This document shows positions 42,992 to 52,185 of a stretch of 64,000 bases of DNA, piece by piece. The notes beneath the pieces were generated by a model. That model worked only from the letters and a program-made list of their open reading frames with translations, made no database searches and was not told where the DNA came from. A program made the translations under genes and the position numbers. How positions within the stretch are numbered: the stretch's first letter is position 1; each line of letters begins with the position of its first letter. Origin of the DNA: JBCBKL01 sp963922565 (GTDB lineage Bacteria > Pseudomonadota > Alphaproteobacteria > Rhodobacterales > Rhodobacteraceae); assembly GCA_963922565.1 (NCBI GenBank), contig CAWUIQ010000004.1, positions 1 through 64,000 of the forward strand, read 5' to 3'.

Positions 42992-45439
42992 ATGCCTGAT
43001 CTTCCCACTTCAGCCCGGGTCGTCATTATCGGAGGCGGCGTTGTCGGATGCTCGGTCGCCTATCACCTGACCAAACTGGGATGGACCGATGTCGTTCTGC
43101 TTGAGCGCAAGGCGCTGACCAGCGGTACGACATGGCATGCCGCTGGCCTGATCGCACAGCTGCGCGCAACTGCGAACATGACCAAGCTCGCCAAGTACAG
43201 CCAGGAACTCTACGGGAGCCTAGAGGAAGAGACCGGCGTGGCGACGGGCTTCAAGCGCGTCGGTTCGATCACCGCGGCGCTGACCGAAGAGCGGGTGGAA
43301 GAGTTGCACCGGCAGGCCGGAATGGCGCGCGCTTTCGGGGTCGACATCGAAGAGATCGGGCCGGAGGAGATCAAGGCGCGCTATGAGCACCTGAATATCG
43401 ATGGAGTTCTGGGCGGCGTTTACCTCGAAAAGGACGGGCAGGGCGACCCGGCGAATATCGCCCATGCACTGGCCAAGGGCGCGCGGCAACGCGGCGCCAC
43501 AATCCGCGAGCGGGTCAAGGTCACCGGTGTGCGCCGGGACGGGCGCCGCATCGCTGCCGCAAGCTGGCAGGCCGAGGACGGCAGTGCAGGAGAGATCGCC
43601 TGCGATCATGTGGTCAACTGCGCCGGTATGTGGGGCAGATCAGTAGGTGAGATGCTGGGCGTGAACGTACCACTTCAGGCCTGCGAGCATTTCTACATCG
43701 TCAGTGAACCGATCGATGGTCTGCAGCAACTGCCGGTTCTGCGAGTGCCGGACGAATGCGCCTATTACAAGGAAGATGCAGGCAAGATGATGCTGGGCGC
43801 GTTCGAACCCAATGCAAAACCTTGGGCGCTGACAGGCATCCCCCACGATTTCGAATTCGATCAACTGCCCGAGGATTTCGATCATTTCGAACCGATCCTC
43901 GAAATGGCCGTCAACCGCATGCCCATGCTGGCCGAGGCAGGGATCCACACCTTCTTTAATGGACCTGAGAGTTTCACGCCCGATGACGCCTATCACCTGG
44001 GTCTCGCGCCCGAGATGGACAATGTGTGGGTCGCATGCGGCTTCAACTCCATCGGCATCCAATCAGCGGGCGGGGCTGGCATGGCGCTTGCCCAATGGAT
44101 GGAGGACGGTGCACGCCCATTCGATCTGGGTGACGTGGATATCGCGCGCATGCAGCCGTTTCAAGGCAACCGCATTTATCTGGCCGAGCGGTCTAAGGAA
44201 ACGCTGGGCCTGCTCTATGCCGATCACTTCCCCTACCGGCAAAAGGCGTCGGCTCGGGGCGTCCGCCGCTCACCCTTCCATCAGCAATTACTGGATCGCG
44301 GCGGCGTCATGGGCGAACTGGCGGGTTGGGAGCGCGCCAACTGGTTCGCGCGCGGCTCGCAGGAGGCTGAATACCGCTATAGCTGGAAGCGTCAGAATTT
44401 CTTTGAAAACGTGGCGCACGAACATAAAGCGATCCGCGAGGGCGTGGGCATGTACGACATGTCCTCGTTCGGCAAGTTGCGGGTCGAGGGGCCGGATGCG
44501 TGCGAGTTTCTCAACCATGTCGCGGGCGGGCAATATGACGTGCCGGTTGGCAAGATTGTCTATTCCCAGTTCCTGAACGACCGCGGCGGGATCGAGGCAG
44601 ATGTCACGATCACCCGGCTTTCCGAAACCGCGTATCTCGTCGTCACACCCGCCGCCACGCGCCTCGCCGATCAGACCTGGTTGCGGCGGCATGTGGGCGA
44701 CCGGCGGGTTGTCATCACCGACGTGACTGCGGGCGAGGGTGTGCTGGCGATCATGGGGCCCAAGGCGCGTGAACTGATGCAACGCGTCTCTCCTGCGGAT
44801 TTCTCGAACGATGTGAACCCCTTTGGTACAGCGCAAGAGATCGAGCTTGGCATGGGCCTCGCCCGCGTGCACCGCGTGACGTATGTGGGCGAGTTGGGAT
44901 GGGAGGTCTATGTTTCGTCCGACATGGCCGCGCATGCGTTCGAGGTAATCTCGGCAGCCGGGCAGGATCTCGATCTGACGCTTTGCGGTATGCACATGAT
45001 GGATACCTGCCGGATCGAAAAAGGCTTCCGCCATTTCGGGCATGACATCACCTGTGAGGATCATGTGCTCGAGGCGGGTCTTGGCTTTGCGGTCAAGACC
45101 GACAAGCCGGACTTCATCGGGCGGGATGCTGTTTTGCGCAAGAAAGAGACCGGGCTTGAAAGCCGCCTCTTGCAATTCCAGCTCAAAGACCCTGAACCGC
45201 TGCTCTATCACAACGAACCAATCTGTCGGAACGGCGAGATTGTCGGATACCTGAGTTCCGGGGCCTACGGTCACCATCTGGGTGCAGCGGTCGGCCTCGG
45301 CTATGTTCCCTGCGCGGGTGAGAGCGCGGCCGATGTTCTGGCCTCCAGCTTCGAAATCGACGTGGCGGGGACACGGGTGGCGGCGACCGCGTCGCTCAAG
45401 CCGCTTTACGATCCCAAGTCGGAACGGGCGCGCGCCTAG
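42992..45439 (+). CDS. FAD-dependent sarcosine dehydrogenase-like protein with GcvT domain
   Basis: 815 aa from the ATG at 42992, preceded by AGGGGGCG. FAD motif GGGVVG (14-19) and ALTSGTTWHAAGL, where His49 is the covalent-FAD site and the T-S-G-T-T-W-H form is that of sarcosine dehydrogenase. A GcvT domain fills the C-terminal half (WERANWFARG, VTYVGELGWEVY, HMMDTCRIEKGFRHFG). It should convert sarcosine (or dimethylglycine) to glycine with transfer to tetrahydrofolate. Last gene of the operon; a SnoaL-like gene converges 12 bp away. Confidence 0.85.
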   Translation: MPDLPTSARVVIIGGGVVGCSVAYHLTKLGWTDVVLLERKALTSGTTWHAAGLIAQLRATANMTKLAKYSQELYGSLEEETGVATGFKRVGSITAALTEERVEELHRQAGMARAFGVDIEEIGPEEIKARYEHLNIDGVLGGVYLEKDGQGDPANIAHALAKGARQRGATIRERVKVTGVRRDGRRIAAASWQAEDGSAGEIACDHVVNCAGMWGRSVGEMLGVNVPLQACEHFYIVSEPIDGLQQLPVLRVPDECAYYKEDAGKMMLGAFEPNAKPWALTGIPHDFEFDQLPEDFDHFEPILEMAVNRMPMLAEAGIHTFFNGPESFTPDDAYHLGLAPEMDNVWVACGFNSIGIQSAGGAGMALAQWMEDGARPFDLGDVDIARMQPFQGNRIYLAERSKETLGLLYADHFPYRQKASARGVRRSPFHQQLLDRGGVMGELAGWERANWFARGSQEAEYRYSWKRQNFFENVAHEHKAIREGVGMYDMSSFGKLRVEGPDACEFLNHVAGGQYDVPVGKIVYSQFLNDRGGIEADVTITRLSETAYLVVTPAATRLADQTWLRRHVGDRRVVITDVTAGEGVLAIMGPKARELMQRVSPADFSNDVNPFGTAQEIELGMGLARVHRVTYVGELGWEVYVSSDMAAHAFEVISAAGQDLDLTLCGMHMMDTCRIEKGFRHFGHDITCEDHVLEAGLGFAVKTDKPDFIGRDAVLRKKETGLESRLLQFQLKDPEPLLYHNEPICRNGEIVGYLSSGAYGHHLGAAVGLGYVPCAGESAADVLASSFEIDVAGTRVAATASLKPLYDPKSERARA

Positions 45440-45451
45440 AGCCGCAAAGGA

Positions 45452-45862
45452 TCAGGATAGGGCGTGCTGGAATTTCAGGAACCGGGCATCGGTCATGACC
45501 CGCGCGTTCATTGCCTCCCGCAACGCGCCAACAGTTTTATGCGGGCGCATCACGACCTCGAACTGCGCGATCAGGCCGTCCTTATCCAGAGTGATCAGAT
45601 CGACGCCGACCGCGTCGAGGCCGTTGACCTTGCACTGAAATTCAAGTGCCCAATCCGACCCTTCACCCATGACACGGCGATAACGAAAGTCGGTAAAGAC
45701 CTGACCGACATGGCCAAGAACAGCGGCCACCGCATCGCGCCCGGTCCATGTTTTCCAATACGTCGGCGGGCGAAACTCGACATCAGGCGCCAATAGTGGC
45801 GCGATGGCTTTGTCGTCGCCTTCCGCCACGACCTGCTGCATTTTTTTGATTGTCTCGTGCAT
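45452..45862 (-). CDS. SnoaL-like / NTF2-family polyketide cyclase-fold protein
   Basis: 136 aa cone-shaped alpha+beta barrel: KKMQQVVAEGDDKAIAPLLAPDVEFRPP, WTGRDAVAAVL and FQCKVNGLDAVGVDLITLDKDGLIAQFEVVMRP follow the nuclear-transport-factor-2/SnoaL pattern. Function not predictable. It converges on the sarcosine-dehydrogenase-like gene and diverges from the pseudouridine synthase gene. Confidence 0.8.
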   Translation of the reverse strand: MHETIKKMQQVVAEGDDKAIAPLLAPDVEFRPPTYWKTWTGRDAVAAVLGHVGQVFTDFRYRRVMGEGSDWALEFQCKVNGLDAVGVDLITLDKDGLIAQFEVVMRPHKTVGALREAMNARVMTDARFLKFQHALS

Positions 45863-45935
45863 CTGAGCCTCCGGATTTGGCGCAGCCTGTCACAGCGTGG
45901 GTTGAAAACCCAGCCTCGTTTTGCCACCCGGACGT

Positions 45936-46583
45936 ATGGACAGCCTTTACGATCCCCCGCAGGACCCGTTGGTCATTCTGCACGAAGACAGCGAAGTGCT
46001 GGTGATCGACAAACCCGCAGGTCTCTTGTCGGTCCCCGGCAAGGGCGAGCATCTCGCTGATTGTCTGATGACGCGGGTGCAGGCGGTCTATCCGCACGCG
46101 TTGCTTGTCCACCGGCTCGACCGCGATACCTCGGGTGTGATCGTCTTTGCCCTGACCCCGCACGCGCAACGGTTTCTGTCGATGGAGTTCGAGAAACGGC
46201 GGGTCAAGAAGACCTATGTGGCGCGGGTCTGGGGACAGCTAGAACCAAAAACCGGGACAGTGGATTTGCCGTTGATCGTCGATTGGCCCAACCGGCCCAG
46301 ACAGATGGTGGATCATGAAAACGGGAAACCGGCAGTCACGGACTGGAGGGTCTTGCGATATGAGGGCGATACGACACGGGTGCGCCTGATGCCCAAGACC
46401 GGGCGCAGCCACCAGTTGCGGGTCCACATGCAGGCGCTTGGCCATCCGATCCTGGGCGATCCATTCTATGCTGAGGGTGAAGCGCGGGATTTCCCGCGTC
46501 TTATGCTGCATTCAGAGGAATTGCGTGTCCGGCACCCCGGCGGCGGATCCGACCTGCGGGCCCGTGCCAGGGTGCCGTTCTAG
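45936..46583 (+). CDS. RluA-family RNA pseudouridine synthase
   Basis: 215 aa. VIDKPAGLLSVPGKG, HRLDRDTSGVIVFA with the catalytic Asp, and KTGRSHQLRVHMQALGHPILGDPFY are the RluA signatures. There is no S4 domain, so it resembles the tRNA/23S-modifying RluA class (psi32/psi746) rather than RluC/D. Start at the ATG 45936. It converges with the aldehyde dehydrogenase gene (9-bp gap). Confidence 0.9.
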   Translation: MDSLYDPPQDPLVILHEDSEVLVIDKPAGLLSVPGKGEHLADCLMTRVQAVYPHALLVHRLDRDTSGVIVFALTPHAQRFLSMEFEKRRVKKTYVARVWGQLEPKTGTVDLPLIVDWPNRPRQMVDHENGKPAVTDWRVLRYEGDTTRVRLMPKTGRSHQLRVHMQALGHPILGDPFYAEGEARDFPRLMLHSEELRVRHPGGGSDLRARARVPF

Positions 46584-46592
46584 ACGCGCCGT

Positions 46593-48032
46593 CTATTCAG
46601 CCGCCCAACCGCTGACGGCCTTGACCTCGAGAAAGTCCTCAATGCCCCAGACACCACCTTCGCGCCCATTGCCGGACTGTTTCATTCCGCCAAAGGGCGA
46701 GCCCGCCGCGCGCGATGTGCCATTCATCTCGACCATGCCGGACCGAAGCTGGGTAGCCAGACGATTGGCGCGCGCATGATCCTGCGTTTGTACGTAGTTC
46801 GTCAGGCCATAGGGCGTGTCGTTCGCGATCTCGACAGCTTCTTCTTCGGTTTCAAACGGGATGATCGACAGCACCGGGCCAAAAATCTCTTCGCGCGCGA
46901 TGGTCATCTGGTTGTTGACGTCGGCAAAGACCGTCGGGCGAACGTAGTACCCGCGATTGAGCCCCTCGGGCCGTCCGGGTCCGCCAGCCACCAGACGCGC
47001 GCCTTCGGCAATGCCCTTTTCAATCAGGCCCTGGATCTTTTCCCATTGCCGCTCATTGACCACCGGACCGATATGCCGCCCCTCTTCGCTGGCAGGACCA
47101 ACCGAGACCTTTCCCGCAACGGCCGCCGCTTCCTCGACGGCTTTGTCATAGACGCCCCGCTGAACCAGCATCCGGCTGGGTGCGTTGCAGGACTGACCGG
47201 TGTTGTTCATCATGTGCAGCACACCGCGTTTGACGGCCTTTTCGTCGGCATCGTCAAAGATCAGGTTTGCCCCTTTGCCACCCAGCTCAAGATGCACGCG
47301 TTTCAGGGTATCTGCCGCATTTTTTGAAATCAGCGTGCCGGCGCGGGTCGATCCCGTAAAGCTGACCATGTCGACATCTTGATGACCGCTCAGAACCGTG
47401 CCGACACCCGCACCGTCACCGTTCACGAGGTTGAAGACACCGGGAGGGAAGCCCGCCTCGTCCATCATCTCGGCAAAGATCAGTGCGTCGAGCGGGCTTT
47501 CCTCGGAGGGTTTCAAGACCATCGTGCACCCCGCGATGGCGGCCGCGCCGACCTTGAGGGTGATCTGGTTCATCGGCCAGTTCCACGGCGTGATCAGGGC
47601 GCAGACACCGACGGGTTCATAGATAATGCGATCGCCGGGGGCATGATCGCCGAGGGGTTGGTTGAAGGTGAACTCCTTCGCCGCTTTGACGAAGTTCTTA
47701 AGATGCCAGATCCCGGCCCCGACCTGCTGCTGGCGGGCCATGTCGATTGGCGCACCCATCTCGGTGCTCATGGCCTGGGCCAGGTCTTCGCCACGCGTTT
47801 TGTAGATGTCGATCAGCCTTTCAACCAGGGCGATGCGATCCTCGGCAGGTGTCGCCATCCAGCCGGGAAAGGCGGCTTTGGCCGCCGAAATCGCCGCCTC
47901 AGCATTTTCTTTCCCGCCCAGCGAAATGATCGCGCACGGTTCTTCGGTCGATGGATCGATCACCTGATGATCGGTCCCGGCAATCGGATCGACCCACTGG
48001 CCGTTGATGTAGAATTGGCGACGTTCCAACAT
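46593..48032 (-). CDS. NAD(P)-dependent aldehyde dehydrogenase
   Basis: 479 aa from MLERRQFYINGQWVDP. NAD-binding and catalytic parts are in order: TPWNWPMNQITLKVGAA (oxyanion Asn), SFTGSTRAG, HLELGGKGANLI (general-base Glu) and NNTGQSCNAPSRM (catalytic Cys). Generic ALDH superfamily, close to betaine/aminoaldehyde-type enzymes in layout, but substrate is not decidable. It is divergent from the peroxiredoxin gene, and separate from the methylglycine operon. Confidence 0.9.
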   Translation of the reverse strand: MLERRQFYINGQWVDPIAGTDHQVIDPSTEEPCAIISLGGKENAEAAISAAKAAFPGWMATPAEDRIALVERLIDIYKTRGEDLAQAMSTEMGAPIDMARQQQVGAGIWHLKNFVKAAKEFTFNQPLGDHAPGDRIIYEPVGVCALITPWNWPMNQITLKVGAAAIAGCTMVLKPSEESPLDALIFAEMMDEAGFPPGVFNLVNGDGAGVGTVLSGHQDVDMVSFTGSTRAGTLISKNAADTLKRVHLELGGKGANLIFDDADEKAVKRGVLHMMNNTGQSCNAPSRMLVQRGVYDKAVEEAAAVAGKVSVGPASEEGRHIGPVVNERQWEKIQGLIEKGIAEGARLVAGGPGRPEGLNRGYYVRPTVFADVNNQMTIAREEIFGPVLSIIPFETEEEAVEIANDTPYGLTNYVQTQDHARANRLATQLRSGMVEMNGTSRAAGSPFGGMKQSGNGREGGVWGIEDFLEVKAVSGWAAE

Positions 48033-48154
48033 GGCAGAGCTCCCAGATTGCACACGTGTGATGACGCCGAGAGTGTCACCGGCCAAGAGGGGGTGCAAGA
48101 GGTCGCGGGTACGCTTAGATAGGTTAACAGCATTGGCGAAGGATGGAGGGAATC

Positions 48155-48805
48155 ATGAGCCTGCGTATCAACGACACGGTCCCGGATCTTACGGTCGAAA
48201 CGGACCAAGGCACATTCAGCTTGCATGACTGGATTGGTGACAGCTGGGCGATCCTGTTCTCACATCCGAAGGACTTTACCCCCGTGTGCACCACCGAGTT
48301 CGGGGCGGTTTCGCAGTTGAAAGACGAGTGGGAAAAGCGGGGCGTCAAGGTCATTGGCGTCAGCGTCGATGGTGTCGACGACCACAAGAAGTGGAAGGGC
48401 GACATCGAAAAGGTCGGGGGCGCCGAGGCGTATTTTCCGATTATCGCCGATGACGGTCTGGCCGTCTCAAAGGCGTTCGACATGCTTCCGGCAGAGGCTT
48501 ATTTGCCCGACGGTCGCACACCTGCCGATAGTGCCACGGTTCGGTCAGTCTTTATCATTGGGCCGGACAAGCAGCTGAAACTGTCGATGACTTACCCGAT
48601 GACGGTTGGCCGCAACTTTGCGGAAGTGCTGCGCGCCGTCGACGGCCTGCAGACCTCGGCCAAGGGTGTCGCTACTCCGGCCAACTGGCAGGTGGGCCAG
48701 GACGTGATCATTCCCGCGACCGTGAGCGACGCGGATGCGAAAGAAAAGTTTGGTGAATTCACCACTGTGCTGCCGTACCTGCGGACAACCAAGGCTCCGG
48801 CCTGA
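48155..48805 (+). CDS. 1-Cys peroxiredoxin (Prx6/AhpC-TSA)
   Basis: 216 aa from MSLRINDTVPDL, preceded by GGAGGGAATC. Peroxidatic Cys45 in HPKDFTPVCTTEFG. The C-terminal extension with YPMTVGRNFAEVLRAVDGLQ and TVLPYLRTT is that of the Prx6 subfamily, which lacks a typical resolving Cys. It reduces hydrogen and organic peroxides. An inverted repeat at 48823-48850 follows. Confidence 0.93.
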   Translation: MSLRINDTVPDLTVETDQGTFSLHDWIGDSWAILFSHPKDFTPVCTTEFGAVSQLKDEWEKRGVKVIGVSVDGVDDHKKWKGDIEKVGGAEAYFPIIADDGLAVSKAFDMLPAEAYLPDGRTPADSATVRSVFIIGPDKQLKLSMTYPMTVGRNFAEVLRAVDGLQTSAKGVATPANWQVGQDVIIPATVSDADAKEKFGEFTTVLPYLRTTKAPA

Positions 48806-48822
48806 TTATGGTAGGTTAAGCG

Positions 48823-48850
48823 GTCGCGCAGTCCTCAGAGGCTGCGCGAC
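48823..48850. terminator. Stem-loop between convergent peroxiredoxin and glycosyltransferase genes
   Basis: GTCGCGCAG (48823-48831) and CTGCGCGAC (48842-48850), a perfect 9-bp stem with a 10-nt loop, 18 bp after the peroxiredoxin stop. It has no T-tract but is well placed to stop transcription from either side. Confidence 0.5.
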
Positions 48851-48856
48851 GGCCCA

Positions 48857-49651
48857 TCATGGCCCGACGGCACCCTGCCATGCTTCTTGCAGCCAAGGCG
48901 CCGGGCCTATCCTCCGATACCATCTACCTCCTTGGCCCCGCAGCGCTTCGTCCATCTTTGGCGTGCCCGCAAAGACGACGATGCGCGCACCTTCGGGCAG
49001 GGTCGGATCGGAAAAAAAGCTGTGAAAGTGCCTTGGGACACAGTGGTTCTTGAAGCTGACGCACCACTCTGACGGCCAATAGCTGAGGGCGCCGCGTTCC
49101 ATCAACTTGGCACTCTGGAACTGCTGCGAGATTTCGTACTGCTGCATCGCCGCTTCCGGGTCCGACACATACGCATCAAGGATGTAAGAGTGTGCCCCGA
49201 TCTCGTACCCAAAGACCGATGAATTGCCGACCGCATGAAGAAAGGCGTCACGATCGGCGTTGATCCGGCGCAGCGGCTTGGCGCGAAAAAGATCATCATC
49301 GCGGATCATGCGGATGCCGTCGCCAAAGTCGAAAAACGGATCCAAATCGCCCACGATCACCAGATCGAGATCAAGGAACAGGGCCTTGCCCTCCAACCCG
49401 AATAGGTCGTTCGAAAAGAGCCCCAACTTACGCCAGCGCGTATCGGTTTTTCCATCCGGCAAGCCAAGTTCGGGCAAGGGAAACGCCTTTACCTCCGGAT
49501 CAAGGCCGCTGCCGTCATCCGTAAAACAAATGAACCGATGCGGCAGCGAAAGGTGCCGCGCCACCCCACGCCGCAGGTTGTTGACGTATTCGGGGCCGTA
49601 GAGTGTGCCCCACTTCATGCACAGGACGCTGACGGTCATATAGAGGGGCAT
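48857..49651 (-). CDS. GT8-like glycosyltransferase / hypothetical sugar transferase
   Basis: 264 aa. VLCMKWGTLYGPEYVNNL, RWRKLGLFSND and FLDLDLVIVGDLDPFF (a DxD metal/nucleotide-sugar site near residues 93-103) give a GT-A fold like family GT8. No membrane segments. Acceptor and donor are unknown; it stands alone, away from the EPS cluster. Met5 (49639) is an equally likely start. Confidence 0.72.
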   Translation of the reverse strand: MPLYMTVSVLCMKWGTLYGPEYVNNLRRGVARHLSLPHRFICFTDDGSGLDPEVKAFPLPELGLPDGKTDTRWRKLGLFSNDLFGLEGKALFLDLDLVIVGDLDPFFDFGDGIRMIRDDDLFRAKPLRRINADRDAFLHAVGNSSVFGYEIGAHSYILDAYVSDPEAAMQQYEISQQFQSAKLMERGALSYWPSEWCVSFKNHCVPRHFHSFFSDPTLPEGARIVVFAGTPKMDEALRGQGGRWYRRIGPAPWLQEAWQGAVGP

Positions 49652-49704
49652 CTCATGGTCGGGTTTCCATTCGACAAGGCGGAACCGCTCATAACCTCAA
49701 ACAA

Positions 49705-50163
49705 TCACAACGGCAATTCTGTCGTCGACTTCAACTCTTTCAAAACGAATGAGCTGTGAAGTTCGCGAACAAACGGGCTGCGCAGCAAGGTCTGGGTCAT
49801 GAAGCGTTCATAGGCTTCGACATCGGAAACCCGCATTTTCATGTGATAGTCCGCCTGACCCGAAGTGGCGAAACACTCGACGATCTCCGGATGCCCCTCG
49901 ATAAGACGCGCAAAGCCGGCCACCGTGTCCTCGGAATGATCGGTCAATGAAATGAACGCGAGCACCGTCAGTTTGCAGCCGACCTTTCCCGGATCCAGCA
50001 AAGCAACACGCCCGCGTATCACACCGGCTTTTTCCAGGTCATTCAGCTTGCGCCACAGCGTGCTTTGGGCGATTCCAGTCCGATTGGAAATCTCTCCCAG
50101 AGAAAGGCTGCTGTCACGCTGAACCTCCCGTAGTATCGTTTTATCTATGTCAGAAAATTTCAT
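49705..50163 (-). CDS. Lrp/AsnC-family transcriptional regulator
   Basis: 152 aa. N-terminal helix-turn-helix (DIDKTILREVQRDSSLSLGEIS, AQSTLWRKLNDLEKAGVIRG) and the C-terminal RAM ligand-binding domain (about 65-145). It is divergent from the phenylalanine hydroxylase gene, so it probably senses an aromatic amino acid and controls phhA. Confidence 0.92.
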   Translation of the reverse strand: MKFSDIDKTILREVQRDSSLSLGEISNRTGIAQSTLWRKLNDLEKAGVIRGRVALLDPGKVGCKLTVLAFISLTDHSEDTVAGFARLIEGHPEIVECFATSGQADYHMKMRVSDVEAYERFMTQTLLRSPFVRELHSSFVLKELKSTTELPL

Positions 50164-50271
50164 TCTGGTGCCAAAATTGAAAAATCCTGATCATCTATGG
50201 CACAGCATGGCCCGATTTGGAAATCAATCTCGCCACGGGGCCAGTAATCTGGATGCAAGGAGGATTGCGCC

Positions 50272-51057
50272 ATGCCACTCAGCACTGATTATGTGTCCAA
50301 GATCGCCGGCCCCGACGGCCGCTTTGACTATGCGCCATCGGAGACCGCCGTGTGGCGTGACCTTGTCGACCGGCAAATGGCACGATTATCAGACAGCGCC
50401 TGTAAGGCTTTCCTGAACGGGCTTGATAAACTGGGCGTGAGCCGCGACACCATCCCACAAGTCGTCGACATCGACGCGCGCCTCGCTGCGATTACGGGCG
50501 CGGGGGTCAAGGCAGTGGATGCGCTGATCCCGCAAGATGAGTTCTCGACCCTCCTGAGCGAACGACGCTTTCCGGTAGCGACCTTCATCCGCAAGCGTGA
50601 ACACTTTGACTACATCGAAGAGCCTGACATCTTTCACGAGTGTTTCGGCCACTGCCCGATGCTGACAGATGATGCGTTTTGCCGGTTCATGGAACGGTTT
50701 GGAAGTGTCGCGCTTGATCTGGGCGACGATTACTCGGCCCACCTATTCCGGTTGTTCTGGTTCACGGTCGAGTTTGGTTTGATCCGTGAGAACGGTGAGC
50801 TGAAAGCCTTTGGCGCAGGGATCATCTCAAGCCCGGAAGAGCTTGAATGGGCGCTATCAGGTAAGCCAGAGGTGCTTCCCTTCGATCTTATGACGATCCT
50901 GCGTACGCCCTACCGGATCGACATCCTGCAACCTGTCTTCTTTGAAATCGACAGCTTTGAACAACTGGTCGAAAGCATCGAGGTCGACCTGCGCGCCGCT
51001 ATTGACCGCGCGCAGGCACTTGGTGACTTACCAGCCCGTTTCAATCAGGCCGCCTGA
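50272..51057 (+). CDS. phhA: Phenylalanine 4-monooxygenase
   Basis: 261 aa bacterial single-domain form. DIFHECFGHCPML provides the two iron His ligands (His122, His127), with the Glu ligand in FWFTVEFGLI (about 167). It makes tyrosine from phenylalanine using O2 and tetrahydropterin. AAGGAGGA precedes the ATG. No phhB (pterin dehydratase) gene is adjacent. The last 13 bp overlap the convergent esterase gene. Confidence 0.95.
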   Translation: MPLSTDYVSKIAGPDGRFDYAPSETAVWRDLVDRQMARLSDSACKAFLNGLDKLGVSRDTIPQVVDIDARLAAITGAGVKAVDALIPQDEFSTLLSERRFPVATFIRKREHFDYIEEPDIFHECFGHCPMLTDDAFCRFMERFGSVALDLGDDYSAHLFRLFWFTVEFGLIRENGELKAFGAGIISSPEELEWALSGKPEVLPFDLMTILRTPYRIDILQPVFFEIDSFEQLVESIEVDLRAAIDRAQALGDLPARFNQAA

Positions 51058-52103
51058 GGCCGGCGCAGCCAGGCGAAGGAAAGCAGCCCGGCCAGCAGCA
51101 TGGGCAACCCAGCGGGCAGCGGTACAGTCGTTGGCGTTGGAAGCGCATCGCCGAGGGCTTCGCTTACGCTTGCGGCGAAGAATTCATGAACCGGTGCCGT
51201 CGGGTGCACGCTGTCGACGAAAACCTTGGTGTTCGCGAGGGTCGGATCAATGGATCCGTCGGGCAAGACGGCGCAATTGGCTGATGGATCGAAAGAGGCA
51301 AGCGATAGCGTGCATGGAAAGATCGTATCGGTAATCCCCAAGGGCGACGGATCGGCCAGAAGATCACGCAGATACGCGTCTTGATCGAATTCGATGATGT
51401 TCAAACCGTCGATTGTGCGCAGGTCATTTGCGAGGATCGCCAGTTGATTGTTGAAGTCGATCGTAGCCTGCTGTGCAGCCGCTGAAATCGCAGCTTGTGT
51501 GCCAATCACGACAGGGTCGCCAGTTGCCTCGGCAGCGAGACGCGCGGCCTCACCAAAGGCGGGGGTGAGGGTGAGATCAGGCAGGTTGACCAGCAGGAAA
51601 TCGTCGAATTTGCCGCCAAGCTGAGATACGGCCCGGATGCCGTCGGCCACATCATTGGCCACCTCGACCGGATCGAAACCCGGGGCGCCAAGGTTCTGGA
51701 AGATGTCGTTGGCGCCAAAAAGAACCGTCACCAACGGGTTGTCGCCAAGAAAGCTCGAAAGGCCCGACGCCGAAAATGCGCCAACCTGGCCGTCGAACGT
51801 TGCCAATGGCTGCGCCGAAGGTGGATAGGTGTTGGTGTTCACGTCGCCTGCAGTCGCGCCGCCAATTGCAAAGTTGCCCGATGCAGCACCGACGGCCCTA
51901 AAGCTGTTGGCCAGGTACTCGGCCCAGACGGGGCCGTTGCTCCAGCGACCGCCAAAGCTGGGCGGGGCTAACGTCCCAGCCTTTCCATCATCTGACAGAC
52001 TGTCCCCGAAAACCACGAGACCGGTAAATGGCTCAACCGGCGCCGCACTTGCTATGCCTGTCAATCCGACAAGCAAACTTGCCGCTAAAGCGGTTTTTTT
52101 CAT
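51045..52103 (-). CDS. Secreted SGNH/GDSL esterase with VPLPA-CTERM sorting signal
   Basis: 352 aa. Signal peptide (to about IASAA); block I VVFGDSLSDDG with nucleophile Ser35; GANDIF (block III, Asn) and DSVHPT (catalytic Asp/His) complete the SGNH set, a lipase/esterase fold. The C-terminus VPLPAGLPMLLAGLLSFAWLRR is a VPLPA-CTERM tripartite signal (motif, transmembrane helix, basic tail) recognised by an exosortase/rhombosortase-type system. No exosortase gene is in the window. GGGAGGAC precedes the start. Confidence 0.9.
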   Translation of the reverse strand: MKKTALAASLLVGLTGIASAAPVEPFTGLVVFGDSLSDDGKAGTLAPPSFGGRWSNGPVWAEYLANSFRAVGAASGNFAIGGATAGDVNTNTYPPSAQPLATFDGQVGAFSASGLSSFLGDNPLVTVLFGANDIFQNLGAPGFDPVEVANDVADGIRAVSQLGGKFDDFLLVNLPDLTLTPAFGEAARLAAEATGDPVVIGTQAAISAAAQQATIDFNNQLAILANDLRTIDGLNIIEFDQDAYLRDLLADPSPLGITDTIFPCTLSLASFDPSANCAVLPDGSIDPTLANTKVFVDSVHPTAPVHEFFAASVSEALGDALPTPTTVPLPAGLPMLLAGLLSFAWLRRPQAA

Positions 52104-52185
52104 GTTTTTGTCCTCCCAGTGTCCTTAACCGGACAGGTTAGCGGCAATTTCGAGTAAGTCAGCGATTTTTTATGTAAACCAAACG

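Noticed and set aside
39146..45439. DMSP demethylase (DmdA) for one of the GcvT-domain proteins
   Set aside because: DmdA is a GcvT-only protein of about 370 aa; both proteins here have an N-terminal FAD domain with a covalent-FAD His, pointing to methylglycine dehydrogenases.
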